A stretch of DNA of 64,000 nucleotides, from NCBI RefSeq assembly GCF_016650695.1, contig NZ_JAEKFH010000005.1, positions 372,001 to 436,000 of the forward strand, written 5' to 3'. Position numbers and translations under genes: made by a program. Of the stretch, positions 25,221 through 32,525 are shown in pieces. How positions within the stretch are numbered: position 1 is the stretch's first letter; each line of letters opens with the position of its first letter. The DNA is from Pseudomonas sp. TH41 (lineage in GTDB: Bacteria; Pseudomonadota; Gammaproteobacteria; Pseudomonadales; Pseudomonadaceae). The notes below the pieces were generated by a model. The model worked only from the letters and a program-made list of their open reading frames with translations. It searched no databases and was not told the origin of the DNA.

Positions 25221-25969
25221 TCAGCATGCCCCCACGCGAGCGTGACCTGCACGCCTACGTCGACCATCAACTGAGCGATGCCGACCGACGTCTGGTGGAA
25301 ACCTTTCTGGCCAGCAACGCGGAGGTTGCCGCGCAAGTGCGCGCCTGGCAGCAGGACGCCCAGCAATTACGCGCGGCGCTGAGCGGTGCCTTGCAACAGC
25401 CGCCGAACCCGGAACTTGATCCGGCAGTGATCCGTCAACGCCTGAAACGCCAGTCTCGCCGCCACCTGGCCAGCGCCGCCGTATTACTGATAGCGGTCGG
25501 TATCGGCGGGCTCAGCGGTTGGCAGGCCCGGGAAATGACCCTCGTCAGTACCCAGTTACCGATGACCGATGCGATGCAGGCGTACCGATTGTTTGCCCAA
25601 CAAGGCATTCTGCCGGCCGATTACAAGGTCAGTGACGACGGCGACATGCAGGGCTGGCTCGACCGTTATTTCACTCAGGCCAATCGCTTGCCTGACCTCT
25701 CGGGCGCAGGGTTCAAACCGGCCAGCGGGCGCTTGCTCAGCACCGAGCAAGGACCGGCGGCGATGGTGGTGTATGAGGATCAGGGCGGGCACAAGATCAG
25801 CTTCTACGTCCGCCCGCCGGGACCGAAAAACTTCCTGCTGCCAAGGGGCAGCCGCAGCGATGGCGAGTTGCAGGCCGAGTACTGGTCGGGGGGCGGTTAC
25901 AACTACGCGATGGTCAGCCCGACCGATACGCCGGCGGCGCAGATGCTCAAGCAAACGGCGCAGTTCTGA
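25217..25969 (+). CDS. Transmembrane anti-sigma factor
   Basis: 250 aa. Cytoplasmic N-terminal zinc-finger-like helical domain without the HxxxCxxC cysteines (RDLHAYVDHQLSDADRRLVE; about 1-60), one membrane helix (about 84-102) and a periplasmic C-terminal domain of about 145 residues. It should hold the preceding sigma factor until a signal from the envelope. The absence of the Cys residues argues against direct thiol/zinc sensing. The periplasmic part carries a conserved-looking GGYNYAMVSPTD stretch near its end. Confidence 0.88.
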   Translation: MISMPPRERDLHAYVDHQLSDADRRLVETFLASNAEVAAQVRAWQQDAQQLRAALSGALQQPPNPELDPAVIRQRLKRQSRRHLASAAVLLIAVGIGGLSGWQAREMTLVSTQLPMTDAMQAYRLFAQQGILPADYKVSDDGDMQGWLDRYFTQANRLPDLSGAGFKPASGRLLSTEQGPAAMVVYEDQGGHKISFYVRPPGPKNFLLPRGSRSDGELQAEYWSGGGYNYAMVSPTDTPAAQMLKQTAQF

Positions 25970-25990
25970 CCATCGCCGGGATGGACAGGG

Positions 25991-26947
25991 TCAAGGCAGC
26001 AGGATGACTTTTTCACCACTGCCTTGATTCACCTCTTCATAACGCGTCACCCCGTCGGCCAACGGCGATTCGAACAGCCCTTGCGGTATTGGCAACAGGT
26101 CCTGATCGAAGAACATGCCGAACTGTTCGAGCATCGCCGCGCAGGCTTGAACGCCGTACAGCAACGAGTTGATGCCCACCACCGAACCGCCCTTGCGATA
26201 CAACGCCAGAGCCGGCAATTGCACGAGGCCATCCACCGGTGCGGCAATGATTGCGATGCGACCAAACGCCGCCAGGGCGGCGACCGACGCCGGCAGCCAG
26301 AAACCGGTGGTGTCGAAAATCACGTCAGCGCCATCGGCGTAAACGGCATGCACCTGGCCCCCCAAATCCTCGGGCTTATCCAGCGGCAGTGTTTGATACC
26401 CCTGAGCTTCCAGCGCCTTGACCTGCTCTGGCCGCCGCGCCGCTGCGAGGACCTGCGCGCCGCGCACCTTGGCCAACGCCAGCGCCGCGCTGCCGACTGC
26501 CCCGCCGCCGATCACCAGCAATCGTGTGCCGGCCGTTACCAAACTGCGTTCCAGCGCATCCCACGCCGTGGTGTAAGGCACACCGAGGCTGGCGGCCTGG
26601 GCGAAGCTCAAATGAGTGGGTTTGCGCGCCACGCCATTGGCCGGCAGCTTGACGAATTGCGCATGGGAACCGTCGGCGAAAAAACCCAACTCACGGCCGG
26701 TGCCCCAGACTTCCTGCCCGATCAACGCCTGCGGACCTTCCACGACGACACCGGCAAAATCACGACCGGGAATTCGCGGCAAGGTGGTGTAGGGAAAACG
26801 TCCCAACACATTCTTCACATCGCTGGGGTTGAGCCCGGCGGCCTTGATCTGGACCAATACTTCATCGGTGCCGGCAACGGGGGTGGGAACCTCAACGTAG
26901 CGCAACGCCGAAAGGTCGCCGGTTTTGTCGAACTGCAGTGCTTTCAT
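25991..26947 (-). CDS. Zinc-type alcohol dehydrogenase-like / quinone oxidoreductase
   Basis: 318 aa MDR-superfamily reductase: GroES-like domain (about 1-120; GLNPSDVKNVLGRFPYTTLP, PGRDFAGVV) and a Rossmann domain with LLVIGGGAVGSAALALA (about 140-260). The catalytic-zinc cysteines of classical alcohol dehydrogenases are absent, so it is probably a zinc-free NADPH quinone or enone reductase. Follows a XapX gene by 30 bases on the same strand. Confidence 0.88.
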   Translation of the reverse strand: MKALQFDKTGDLSALRYVEVPTPVAGTDEVLVQIKAAGLNPSDVKNVLGRFPYTTLPRIPGRDFAGVVVEGPQALIGQEVWGTGRELGFFADGSHAQFVKLPANGVARKPTHLSFAQAASLGVPYTTAWDALERSLVTAGTRLLVIGGGAVGSAALALAKVRGAQVLAAARRPEQVKALEAQGYQTLPLDKPEDLGGQVHAVYADGADVIFDTTGFWLPASVAALAAFGRIAIIAAPVDGLVQLPALALYRKGGSVVGINSLLYGVQACAAMLEQFGMFFDQDLLPIPQGLFESPLADGVTRYEEVNQGSGEKVILLP

Positions 26948-26977
26948 GGGAGTGTCCGTCGATTAGGAAATGGAACC

Positions 26978-27151
26978 TCAGGAGATCCAGCCAGCCACCA
27001 GTTGCCGCCCCATTGGCCAGAGCTTCTCGCCGGCGAGCATGCCCAGTAGACCTATCAGCGCGATGGCTGGCGGTGCAGGGGAACGAAAGTCCAGCGCGCC
27101 GTAGAGCAAACCAACGCCCAGGCCGATGACGAGTGAAATGAGGTAGCTCAT
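26978..27151 (-). CDS. XapX domain small membrane protein
   Basis: 57 aa; start ATG 27151 with GGAG 7 bases upstream rather than the longer frame. Two membrane helices (about 4-22 and 30-48) with the family pattern GLGVGLLYGALDFRSPAPP and GMLAGEKLWP. Function unknown; family members often sit beside oxidoreductase genes, as here, where it leads the quinone reductase. Confidence 0.85.
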   Translation of the reverse strand: MSYLISLVIGLGVGLLYGALDFRSPAPPAIALIGLLGMLAGEKLWPMGRQLVAGWIS

Positions 27152-27258
27152 GGCAGACTCCATGGGGAACTGAGGTAGGCAATGAGTCTAGAGGGCCGCG
27201 ACGGATAGCATCGGCCAAGTACTTCTGAATGTCGGCCAAAACACCGCTCGCAACGCAC

Positions 27259-27349
27259 ACCTGTAGGAGCTGCCGCAGGCTGCGATCTTTTGATCTTCTC
27301 TTTTAAAAGCAAGATCAAAAGATCGCAGCCTGCGGCAGCTCCTACAGGT
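27259..27349. repeat. Family B palindromic repeat pair overlapping an AraC gene end
   Basis: Arms ACCTGTAGGAGCTGCCGCAG and complement with GATCAAAAGATC inside. The right arm holds the last codons and the stop of the AraC gene. Confidence 0.92.
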
Positions 27350-28139
27350 TTTCGTTATGGCTGGAATGGCTCGCGCAGAACTGCGAGGGTGCGACACCCA
27401 ATTCACGGCGGAACATGTCGCTGAAACTGCTCGGCGAATACCCCAGCTCCCGGGCAATCGCACTGACGGGCACGCCCTGGATCAACTCGGCAACGGCTGT
27501 CGCCAATTGCACTTGTCGTCGCCATTCGGCGAAGCCCATGCCCAAGCCCTCCTTAAACAGCCGCGCCAGGGTGCGCACGCTGGCCCCGGCCGTTTCGGCG
27601 TGCTGCTCGAAGGGAACCTCCAGGGAGGGCGCGGCCATGACCGCCTGGCACACATTTATCAAACGCCGGTCTGAATCGTCCGGCAAAGGTATTTTCAGCA
27701 CAGAGCGCTTGGCTCGCCTAAGCTCCAGCAGCGCGAGGCCGACCAGCGCCTCGTAATACTCCGGTTCATCCTCGTCGCCCTGCTCCACCAGCCCGACGAT
27801 CAATTCACGCAGCAGCCCGCCGACTTCGATCACTTGAACAGTGTCGTCGAGCGTCGCCGCCAATGAAGGCCGCAGGTAGATGTTGCGCATCTGCAAGTCC
27901 GACACCACGCGAATCCCGTGCGGCACTCCCGGCGGCAGCCATACGGCCCGTTGCGGTGGGACCACCAGCGCCTCATGCGGTGTTTCGACCCACATCACAC
28001 CGCTCATCGCATACAGTAACTGGCCCCAGACATGCTCGTGGGGTTCGATAAACAGCCCGCGCGGATAGGTGCGCGCCAGCAGTTGCACGGGCACATCGGT
28101 GTCACTCAGGTCGGGAGGCGCGGCGAGGGCCATGGGCAA
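27342..28139 (-). CDS. AraC family transcriptional regulator with cupin domain
   Basis: 265 aa. N-terminal cupin-type sensor (about 15-110; EPHEHVWGQLLYAMSGVMWV, VWLPPGVPHGI) and C-terminal double helix-turn-helix (about 165-258; ASVRTLARLFKEGLGMGF, ISELGY-like segment SAIARELGYSPSSFSDMFRR). Upstream of xapX and the quinone reductase on the same strand. Its final codon and TAG stop are in the CTACAGG arm of the adjacent repeat. Ligand unknown. Confidence 0.9.
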   Translation of the reverse strand: MPMALAAPPDLSDTDVPVQLLARTYPRGLFIEPHEHVWGQLLYAMSGVMWVETPHEALVVPPQRAVWLPPGVPHGIRVVSDLQMRNIYLRPSLAATLDDTVQVIEVGGLLRELIVGLVEQGDEDEPEYYEALVGLALLELRRAKRSVLKIPLPDDSDRRLINVCQAVMAAPSLEVPFEQHAETAGASVRTLARLFKEGLGMGFAEWRRQVQLATAVAELIQGVPVSAIARELGYSPSSFSDMFRRELGVAPSQFCASHSSHNENL

Positions 28140-28277
28140 GGATCATTGGCTTGGCAGGAATTGCATGGTAGCGAGCCACCCGACTTGTCGCCACTGGCGG
28201 TCGCCGTGCGGCAATCCGACTGAATTTTCCGCTACGCCAGCGATCCCTCTATTACCACAGGGAGGAATACGGGCTAT

Positions 28278-28505
28278 ATGAACAACGCAAAACTTTTCAT
28301 CATTGAATACACCCTTCATGGTGCACCCAAGTCTTTCATTATCCGCCTGGACAAAATGGACAACGCGGAAGCCTGGCATTGGGCGAGTTGCGACGCGGGG
28401 GTCGGACGAATCCCTCGCTTTGGCCGAGAGAAGGTACAAAAGACCAGCAAACCGCTGGCGGAAAAATTCGGCGTCGAGAATGTTACCTGGCGACCGGCGA
28501 ACTGA
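28278..28505 (+). CDS. Small conserved Pseudomonas protein (DUF6555-like)
   Basis: 75 aa, soluble. The sequence features FIIEYTLHGAPKSFIIRLDK and DNAEAWHWASCDAGV, which I associate with a small Pseudomonas-only family; the family name is from memory and not certain. GGGAGGAA is about 13 bases before the ATG. The TGA stop lies in the first unit of a pentanucleotide repeat. No function can be given. Confidence 0.7.
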   Translation: MNNAKLFIIEYTLHGAPKSFIIRLDKMDNAEAWHWASCDAGVGRIPRFGREKVQKTSKPLAEKFGVENVTWRPAN

Positions 28506-28540
28506 ACTGAACTGAACTGAACTGAACTGAACTGAACTGA
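28501..28540. repeat. Pentanucleotide microsatellite (ACTGA)8
   Basis: Eight exact ACTGA units from the stop codon of the small gene to the edge of a family A repeat. Confidence 0.97.
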
Positions 28541-28644
28541 ATTGTAGGAGCGAGCTTGCTCGCGATGGTCTCAAGAGCACCGCGTATAGCCAGTCAATAC
28601 GCGTTATCGTTAACGACCATCGCGAGCAAGCTCGCTCCTACAAT
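28541..28644. repeat. Family A palindromic repeat pair
   Basis: Arms ATTGTAGGAGCGAGCTTGCT and complement; centre with CGCGTTATCGTTAACGACC as in other copies. Confidence 0.92.
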
Positions 28645-28653
28645 AGCCCCCCG

Positions 28654-28812
28654 TCAGCCGTGGGCACATTTGCAGCCCTTGCTGGAGCATTCCTCACCGT
28701 GTTCGTGGTGCTTGGCGCAACCTTCGCAGCAATAGTGCTTACCGTGGCGCACAATCGGATGTTCGCCCAGTTTGCATGAGCATTTGGGGCAGTCGCAGGT
28801 ACGGTCGGTCAT
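28654..28812 (-). CDS. bmtA: Bacterial metallothionein (BmtA/SmtA type), 52 aa
   Basis: Starts MTDRTCDCPKCSCKLGEHPI and continues with YCCEGCAKHHE, ECSSKGCKCAHG. Ten cysteines (positions 6, 8, 11, 13, 28, 29, 32, 42, 47 and 49) and seven histidines; the CxCxxCxC start and YCCexCAxgH centre are the hallmarks of pseudomonad metallothioneins, which bind zinc or cadmium in a cluster. The ATG at 28812 has GGAG 8 bases upstream. It is short and easily missed. Probably protects against or buffers excess metal. Confidence 0.93.
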   Translation of the reverse strand: MTDRTCDCPKCSCKLGEHPIVRHGKHYCCEGCAKHHEHGEECSSKGCKCAHG

Positions 28813-28916
28813 GGGTCAGACTCCAGTAGTGTGGTCGTCCGGTGCGACGGATGCGCACCGTAATATCAGTGTAGATACCGTCTCGTGCCCACCCGATAAA
28901 ACGATGAAAGGCGAAG

Positions 28917-28940
28917 AAAAACCGCCAAATGGCGTTTTTT
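28917..28940. terminator. Terminator-like hairpin upstream of the CBS gene
   Basis: AAAAACCGCC-AAAT-GGCGTTTTTT, with one mismatch, followed by T residues on both strands. No gene obviously ends here, so it may insulate the divergent metallothionein and CBS transcripts or end a short RNA. Confidence 0.5.
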
Positions 28941-29025
28941 GAGCGTTATCTGCCGCTTTCTCCCTTGCCCTCAGCGCTCGGGTCTACGATTCTTCAAGGA
29001 CAACGACAACACCTGAGAAACCGCC

Positions 29026-29466
29026 ATGAAAACCGTCGCCCAACTGCTCAAGTTGAAAGATCAGAAGAATCAGGAAGTGCACCAGATCAAACCCGATCAC
29101 ATGGTGCTGGAAGCTCTGATGAAGATGGCCGAGAAAAACGTCGGCGCCTTACTGGTGGTGGAGAATGATGAAGTGCTAGGCATCATCAGTGAGCGAGACT
29201 ACGCCCGCAAATTGGTGCTGCATGGACGTTCTTCGGTCGGCACGCCGGTTCGCGACATCATGGTGTCCCCGGTGATCACCGTGGACACCCATCAAACCGT
29301 CGATACTTGCCTGGGCATCATGTCCGATAGACGTCTGCGCCACCTGCCGGTGGTGGAAAACGGCAAATTGCTTGGTTTGCTCTCCATCGGTGACCTGGTC
29401 AAGGAAGCCATCGCCGAACAGGCCGAGCTGATTCGTCAGTTGGAGCAGTACATTCGCGGCGAGTAA
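29026..29466 (+). CDS. CBS-pair domain protein
   Basis: 146 aa consisting of two CBS motifs (about 10-65 and 78-130), with GIISERDYARK and GLLSIGDLVKEAI as the adenosine-nucleotide-binding segments, and a short C-terminal helix. Such stand-alone proteins bind AMP/ATP or NAD and tune partner enzymes; the partner is unknown. Monocistronic. Confidence 0.92.
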   Translation: MKTVAQLLKLKDQKNQEVHQIKPDHMVLEALMKMAEKNVGALLVVENDEVLGIISERDYARKLVLHGRSSVGTPVRDIMVSPVITVDTHQTVDTCLGIMSDRRLRHLPVVENGKLLGLLSIGDLVKEAIAEQAELIRQLEQYIRGE

Positions 29467-29477
29467 TGCCCCTCTCC

Positions 29478-29566
29478 TGTGGGAGCGAGCCTGCTCGCGA
29501 TGGCGGCCTGACATTCGTCATTGATGTCGGCTGTGATGACCCCATCGCGAGCAGGCTCGCTCCCAC
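29478..29566. repeat. Family A palindromic repeat pair (GTGGGAGCGAGCC variant)
   Basis: Arms TGTGGGAGCGAGCCTGCTCG and complement, between convergent genes. Confidence 0.9.
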
Positions 29567-29588
29567 ATTGATGGATTGGCGGTGTTCT

Positions 29589-30212
29589 TCAGGCGGGCCA
29601 ATGCCGGGCAAAGACCGGTGCCAACGTCGGGTGCCGGTCGATTCGCTCAAGCCATGCCGAAAAACCGGGTCGGGCACTGCGTAAATGCTCGCGACTGCCG
29701 GCCCACCGCGTGATCACTGCCGCCAACACATCCAGTGCCCCCGGCGTCTCATCGCCCAGATACAACTCGCCCGAAAACTGATCGGCAAACACCTCCCAAC
29801 TCCGATGCAGGCGCCCACGGGTACCGGCCATGAGGTTCTGCCTGGACGACTCGTCCGCCTTGACCAGCCAGCGCTCGGGGTAATCGATGATGCCGATGGC
29901 CGGATAGCAATTGCTGACGATGTACACCAGGCCGCGAATCGCCTGATCGCGCTCGGCGGGCAGTTTTGGCAACAACTTCGATTGGGGAAACGTCAGCCCC
30001 AGGTGAATCAGGATTGCCGCGCTCTCGGTCAAAATGCTGCCGTCGGGCAATTGCAGCGTCGGAATCTGCTTGAGCGGGTTGAGTTTCTCAAGGGTTTGAG
30101 CCGCCTCCAGGGACGCTTGCGCGTCGATGAAGCGGTAAGGAATCTCGCAGAGTTCAAGGGCCGCTTCTATCGCCGCAGCGCCGGAGTTCTTGTGTCCGTA
30201 AAGCTGGTACAT
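29589..30212 (-). CDS. Glutathione S-transferase family protein
   Basis: 207 aa. Thioredoxin-like N-terminal domain (about 1-78; QLYGHKNSGAAAIEAALELC, LKQIPTLQLPDGSILTESAA with the Ser that binds the glutathione gamma-glutamyl group) and an all-helical C-terminal domain. ATG at 30212 has AGGA 8 bases upstream; the alternative GTG at 30218 does not. Substrate unknown. Confidence 0.88.
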   Translation of the reverse strand: MYQLYGHKNSGAAAIEAALELCEIPYRFIDAQASLEAAQTLEKLNPLKQIPTLQLPDGSILTESAAILIHLGLTFPQSKLLPKLPAERDQAIRGLVYIVSNCYPAIGIIDYPERWLVKADESSRQNLMAGTRGRLHRSWEVFADQFSGELYLGDETPGALDVLAAVITRWAGSREHLRSARPGFSAWLERIDRHPTLAPVFARHWPA

Positions 30213-30243
30213 AAACACTTCCTTGGGACCACGAAGTGGAAAA

Positions 30244-30277
30244 GATCAAAAGACCGGAACCTGCGGCAACACCTACC
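30244..30277. repeat. Degenerate single family B unit
   Basis: AGATCAAAAGACCGGAACCT followed by GCGGCAACACCTAC: a family B half element with several substitutions and no partner arm. A decaying copy. Confidence 0.6.
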
Positions 30278-30514
30278 CAAGCGCAGCAATCAACTGCGCC
30301 GTCGTGACAAGGCACCCGCCAGCTAACCAGTGTAGAAGCCGTGGCCGACCACACCGTCGCCACCCGACGACCGAACCATCACGCTCGCGTGGGATTCCTT
30401 CCACGCCCTATCATTGCTGTCGATGTTCACCATCACGTCAATGAAGTTCTCATAAAAAATCCGCGGCGTAACATCGGCTCCATACAAACCAACAACACCC
30501 CGGAGCACACTCTC

Positions 30515-30877
30515 ATGAAACGCCAAACCCTTCTCAGCATCGCTTTCTCGGTTTTTGCAGTTAACGCTTTTGCCGCTGCCCCTGCTCACCCGGTTGTCGC
30601 TGAAGGCGGCTCGGATCGTCTGATTGAAAGTCGTGTGGTTGAAGGTGGTTCGGATCGTCTGATCGAGAGCCGTGTGGCTGAAGGTGGTTCCGATCGTCTG
30701 ATCGAGAGCCGTGTGGCTGAAGGTGGTTCCGATCGTCTGATCGAGAGTCGTGTGGCTGAAGGTGGCTCGGATCGTCTGATCGAAAACCGTGTGGCTGAAG
30801 GTGGTTCCGATCGTCTGATCGAGAGCCGTGTGGCTGAAGGTGGCTCGGATCGTCTGATCGAGAGCCGTGTTGCATGA
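30515..30877 (+). CDS. Secreted tandem-repeat protein (seven 13-residue repeats)
   Basis: 120 aa. Signal peptide MKRQTLLSIAFSVFAVNAFA (cleavage after AFAAA or nearby), a short linker, then seven 13-residue units EGGSDRLIESRVA filling residues 30-120; unit 1 ends VV and unit 5 has N for S. CGGAG precedes the ATG by 10 bases. Each unit alternates acidic EGGSD and basic R, suggesting a charged solenoid or metal-binding filament. Similar pseudomonad proteins have been labelled phage infection protein; I know no proof of that. Followed by a repeat pair and a strong terminator. Confidence 0.85.
   Translation: MKRQTLLSIAFSVFAVNAFAAAPAHPVVAEGGSDRLIESRVVEGGSDRLIESRVAEGGSDRLIESRVAEGGSDRLIESRVAEGGSDRLIENRVAEGGSDRLIESRVAEGGSDRLIESRVA
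30602..30874 (+). repeat. 39-bp tandem repeat, 7 copies
   Basis: Seven nearly identical 39-base units encoding EGGSDRLIESRVA; differences are a few synonymous changes (GGCTCG/GGTTCC/GGTTCG) and one S-to-N change. Because 39 is a multiple of 3, all other frames are open too, so long apparent antisense frames here are artefacts. Confidence 0.95.
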
Positions 30878-30936
30878 ATGAATAGCTTGCAAGCAGCACT
30901 CAACGAGAAAGCCCGGCCTAAACAGCCAGCGAAAAT

Positions 30937-31035
30937 TGTAGGAGCGAGCTTGCTCGCGATGGACTCAAGAGCGCCGCGCTTAGCCAGTAAACACGCATCA
31001 TCGTTAACGACCATCGCGAGCGAGCTCGCTCCTAC
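30937..31035. repeat. Family A palindromic repeat pair
   Basis: Arms TGTAGGAGCGAGCTTGCTCG and complement; the right arm has one substitution (GCGAGCGAGCTCGC). It lies between the tandem-repeat gene and its terminator. Confidence 0.9.
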
Positions 31036-31037
31036 AC

Positions 31038-31068
31038 GAAAAACCCGGCCTCATCAGCCGGGTTTTTT
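31038..31068 (+). terminator. Rho-independent terminator of the tandem-repeat gene
   Basis: Stem AACCCGGC / GCCGGGTT, loop CTCATCA, seven T residues. Confidence 0.9.
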
Positions 31069-31114
31069 TATGCCTGTAATAATCTGGAACTCATGCAGTG
31101 TTCGGGCATGCGCC

Positions 31115-31215
31115 AAGATCGCAGCCTGCGGCAGCTCCTACAGGGATCGCGTACGACCACGCGGTTGTACCCCGCCCTTGTAGGAGCTGCCGCAGGCTGC
31201 GATCTTTTGATCTTC
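31115..31215. repeat. Family B palindromic repeat pair
   Basis: Arms AAGATCGCAGCCTGCGGCAG and complement; the right end reaches the stop of the DUF1615 gene at 31214. Confidence 0.9.
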
Positions 31216-32305
31216 AACGCGCCTTCACCATGCACCGCTGATAACGCTCATCGACCCGTTTGGCAAACCACGCCGTGGTGAGTTTGCGGGTAATTTTCGG
31301 GCTCTCCAGCACGATCCCCGGCAGCACCGCACGAGGCAATGGCCGGCCTTCAGCCTTTTCGGCCAACTCGAAGACCCGCCGATAGAGTGTGCTGTCCTCG
31401 AAATCGATGCTTTTGCCTTCTTCCAGCTGATCCCGGATTGTCGGATTGCGCATGCCCAGTTGCTTGCCAAGGGTGCGCACTGCCAGCTCCGTGGTGCCCG
31501 GCATGATCGAGTCATAGCGGATCAAATCACCGTCCAGCGCAAGCGGTATGCCCGAGGCCCGACTCACTGCGTTCTGAAACGCGGCATTACGGCTGGCGTA
31601 CCAACCGGCATTGAAATCGGCAAAACGATAAAGCGGCTGGGTGTAGCTCACCGGATAACCGAGCAAATGGGCGATACCGAAATACAGGCCACCGCGCCGC
31701 GTAAACACTTCATGACGGATCGAACCCTCCACCGGGTACGGATAATCCTTTGCGTGTTGCTCGGCAAATTCAATGCTGACCTGCATCGGCCCGGCGGTGT
31801 GCACCGGGTTGAAACCTGCGAACAACGTCTGGCCCATGGGCACCATGCCAATAAAGTCATCGAAAATCGCGCTGAGTTCTTTTTCACTGCGCGCCGCACT
31901 CAGTCGATCGCTGTAGCTTTTGCCGTTGGGTGAACGCACCTGCAATGCGCCGCTCACCAGCAGGCCGGGAATGTGAGCTTTGGCGGCCCGACGGTCGATC
32001 TCGTCGCGGGCGATCTTGCCCAGGCCCGGCACCGCTGGGTCTACCTGAAAAGTGGACTCTTGCTCGGAGACCGCCAATACCGAGCACAGGTTTTGCGTGG
32101 TCGGTGAGATTTTCTGGGCAGCAAATGCCGCATAAATGTCCGTGGCCCAGCCTTGGCGATCGACAGTCTTGGCGGGCAACAGGCGCACGATCTCCGCCTT
32201 GACCTCGTCGGGCTTGCGCGCCGCCGCTTCCTGAGGACGCTGAGTGCCGCAACCGGCCAGAACCATCAGCGCGGCGACACTCATGATCAATCGATTGGCT
32301 TGCAT
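31214..32305 (-). CDS. DUF1615 family lipoprotein
   Basis: 363 aa. ATG 32305 has GGAG 5 bases upstream and starts a lipoprotein signal with lipobox LAGC (Cys about residue 18, followed by Gly, i.e. likely outer-membrane sorting). The body contains SVLAVSEQESTFQVDP and a GLYFGIAHLLGYPVSYTQPL segment; the family has a lysozyme-like look with a Glu in SEQESTF, similar to the catalytic region of lytic transglycosylases, but no activity is established. The longer frame upstream lacks support. Confidence 0.88.
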   Translation of the reverse strand: MQANRLIMSVAALMVLAGCGTQRPQEAAARKPDEVKAEIVRLLPAKTVDRQGWATDIYAAFAAQKISPTTQNLCSVLAVSEQESTFQVDPAVPGLGKIARDEIDRRAAKAHIPGLLVSGALQVRSPNGKSYSDRLSAARSEKELSAIFDDFIGMVPMGQTLFAGFNPVHTAGPMQVSIEFAEQHAKDYPYPVEGSIRHEVFTRRGGLYFGIAHLLGYPVSYTQPLYRFADFNAGWYASRNAAFQNAVSRASGIPLALDGDLIRYDSIMPGTTELAVRTLGKQLGMRNPTIRDQLEEGKSIDFEDSTLYRRVFELAEKAEGRPLPRAVLPGIVLESPKITRKLTTAWFAKRVDERYQRCMVKAR

Positions 32306-32525
32306 GTTGCTCCATCTAATCCGCTTAACCGGGGTCACCATACGTTTAATGCCATGACGCAGGCTATGACTGCTGGCGGTCTCCGGATGTTCCAGCCCCC
32401 CCTTTTCACAGCAGGTCTTCGTTCCCTTCGAGCACGCCCGCAAGGTCTTTTTCCGTTGGGCAGTCAGCCTGACCGTCCTCTGCGAGTGAACCATACTTGC
32501 TCCACAAACCGAGGAGGACGAGCGC

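Noticed and set aside
26024..27049. Open frame antisense to the quinone oxidoreductase gene
   Set aside because: The sense frame has clear MDR motifs; the antisense product is Arg/His/Gln-rich without features.
28929..29168. 79-codon frame overlapping the CBS gene start
   Set aside because: It overlaps a well-supported gene in another frame and begins in a terminator-like hairpin.
30602..30874. Possible CRISPR array
   Set aside because: Units are contiguous with no unique spacers, and they encode a protein.
30323..30892. Antisense open frames across the 39-bp repeats
   Set aside because: A repeat length divisible by three and free of stops in several frames gives long frames automatically; only the sense frame has a signal peptide and ribosome site.
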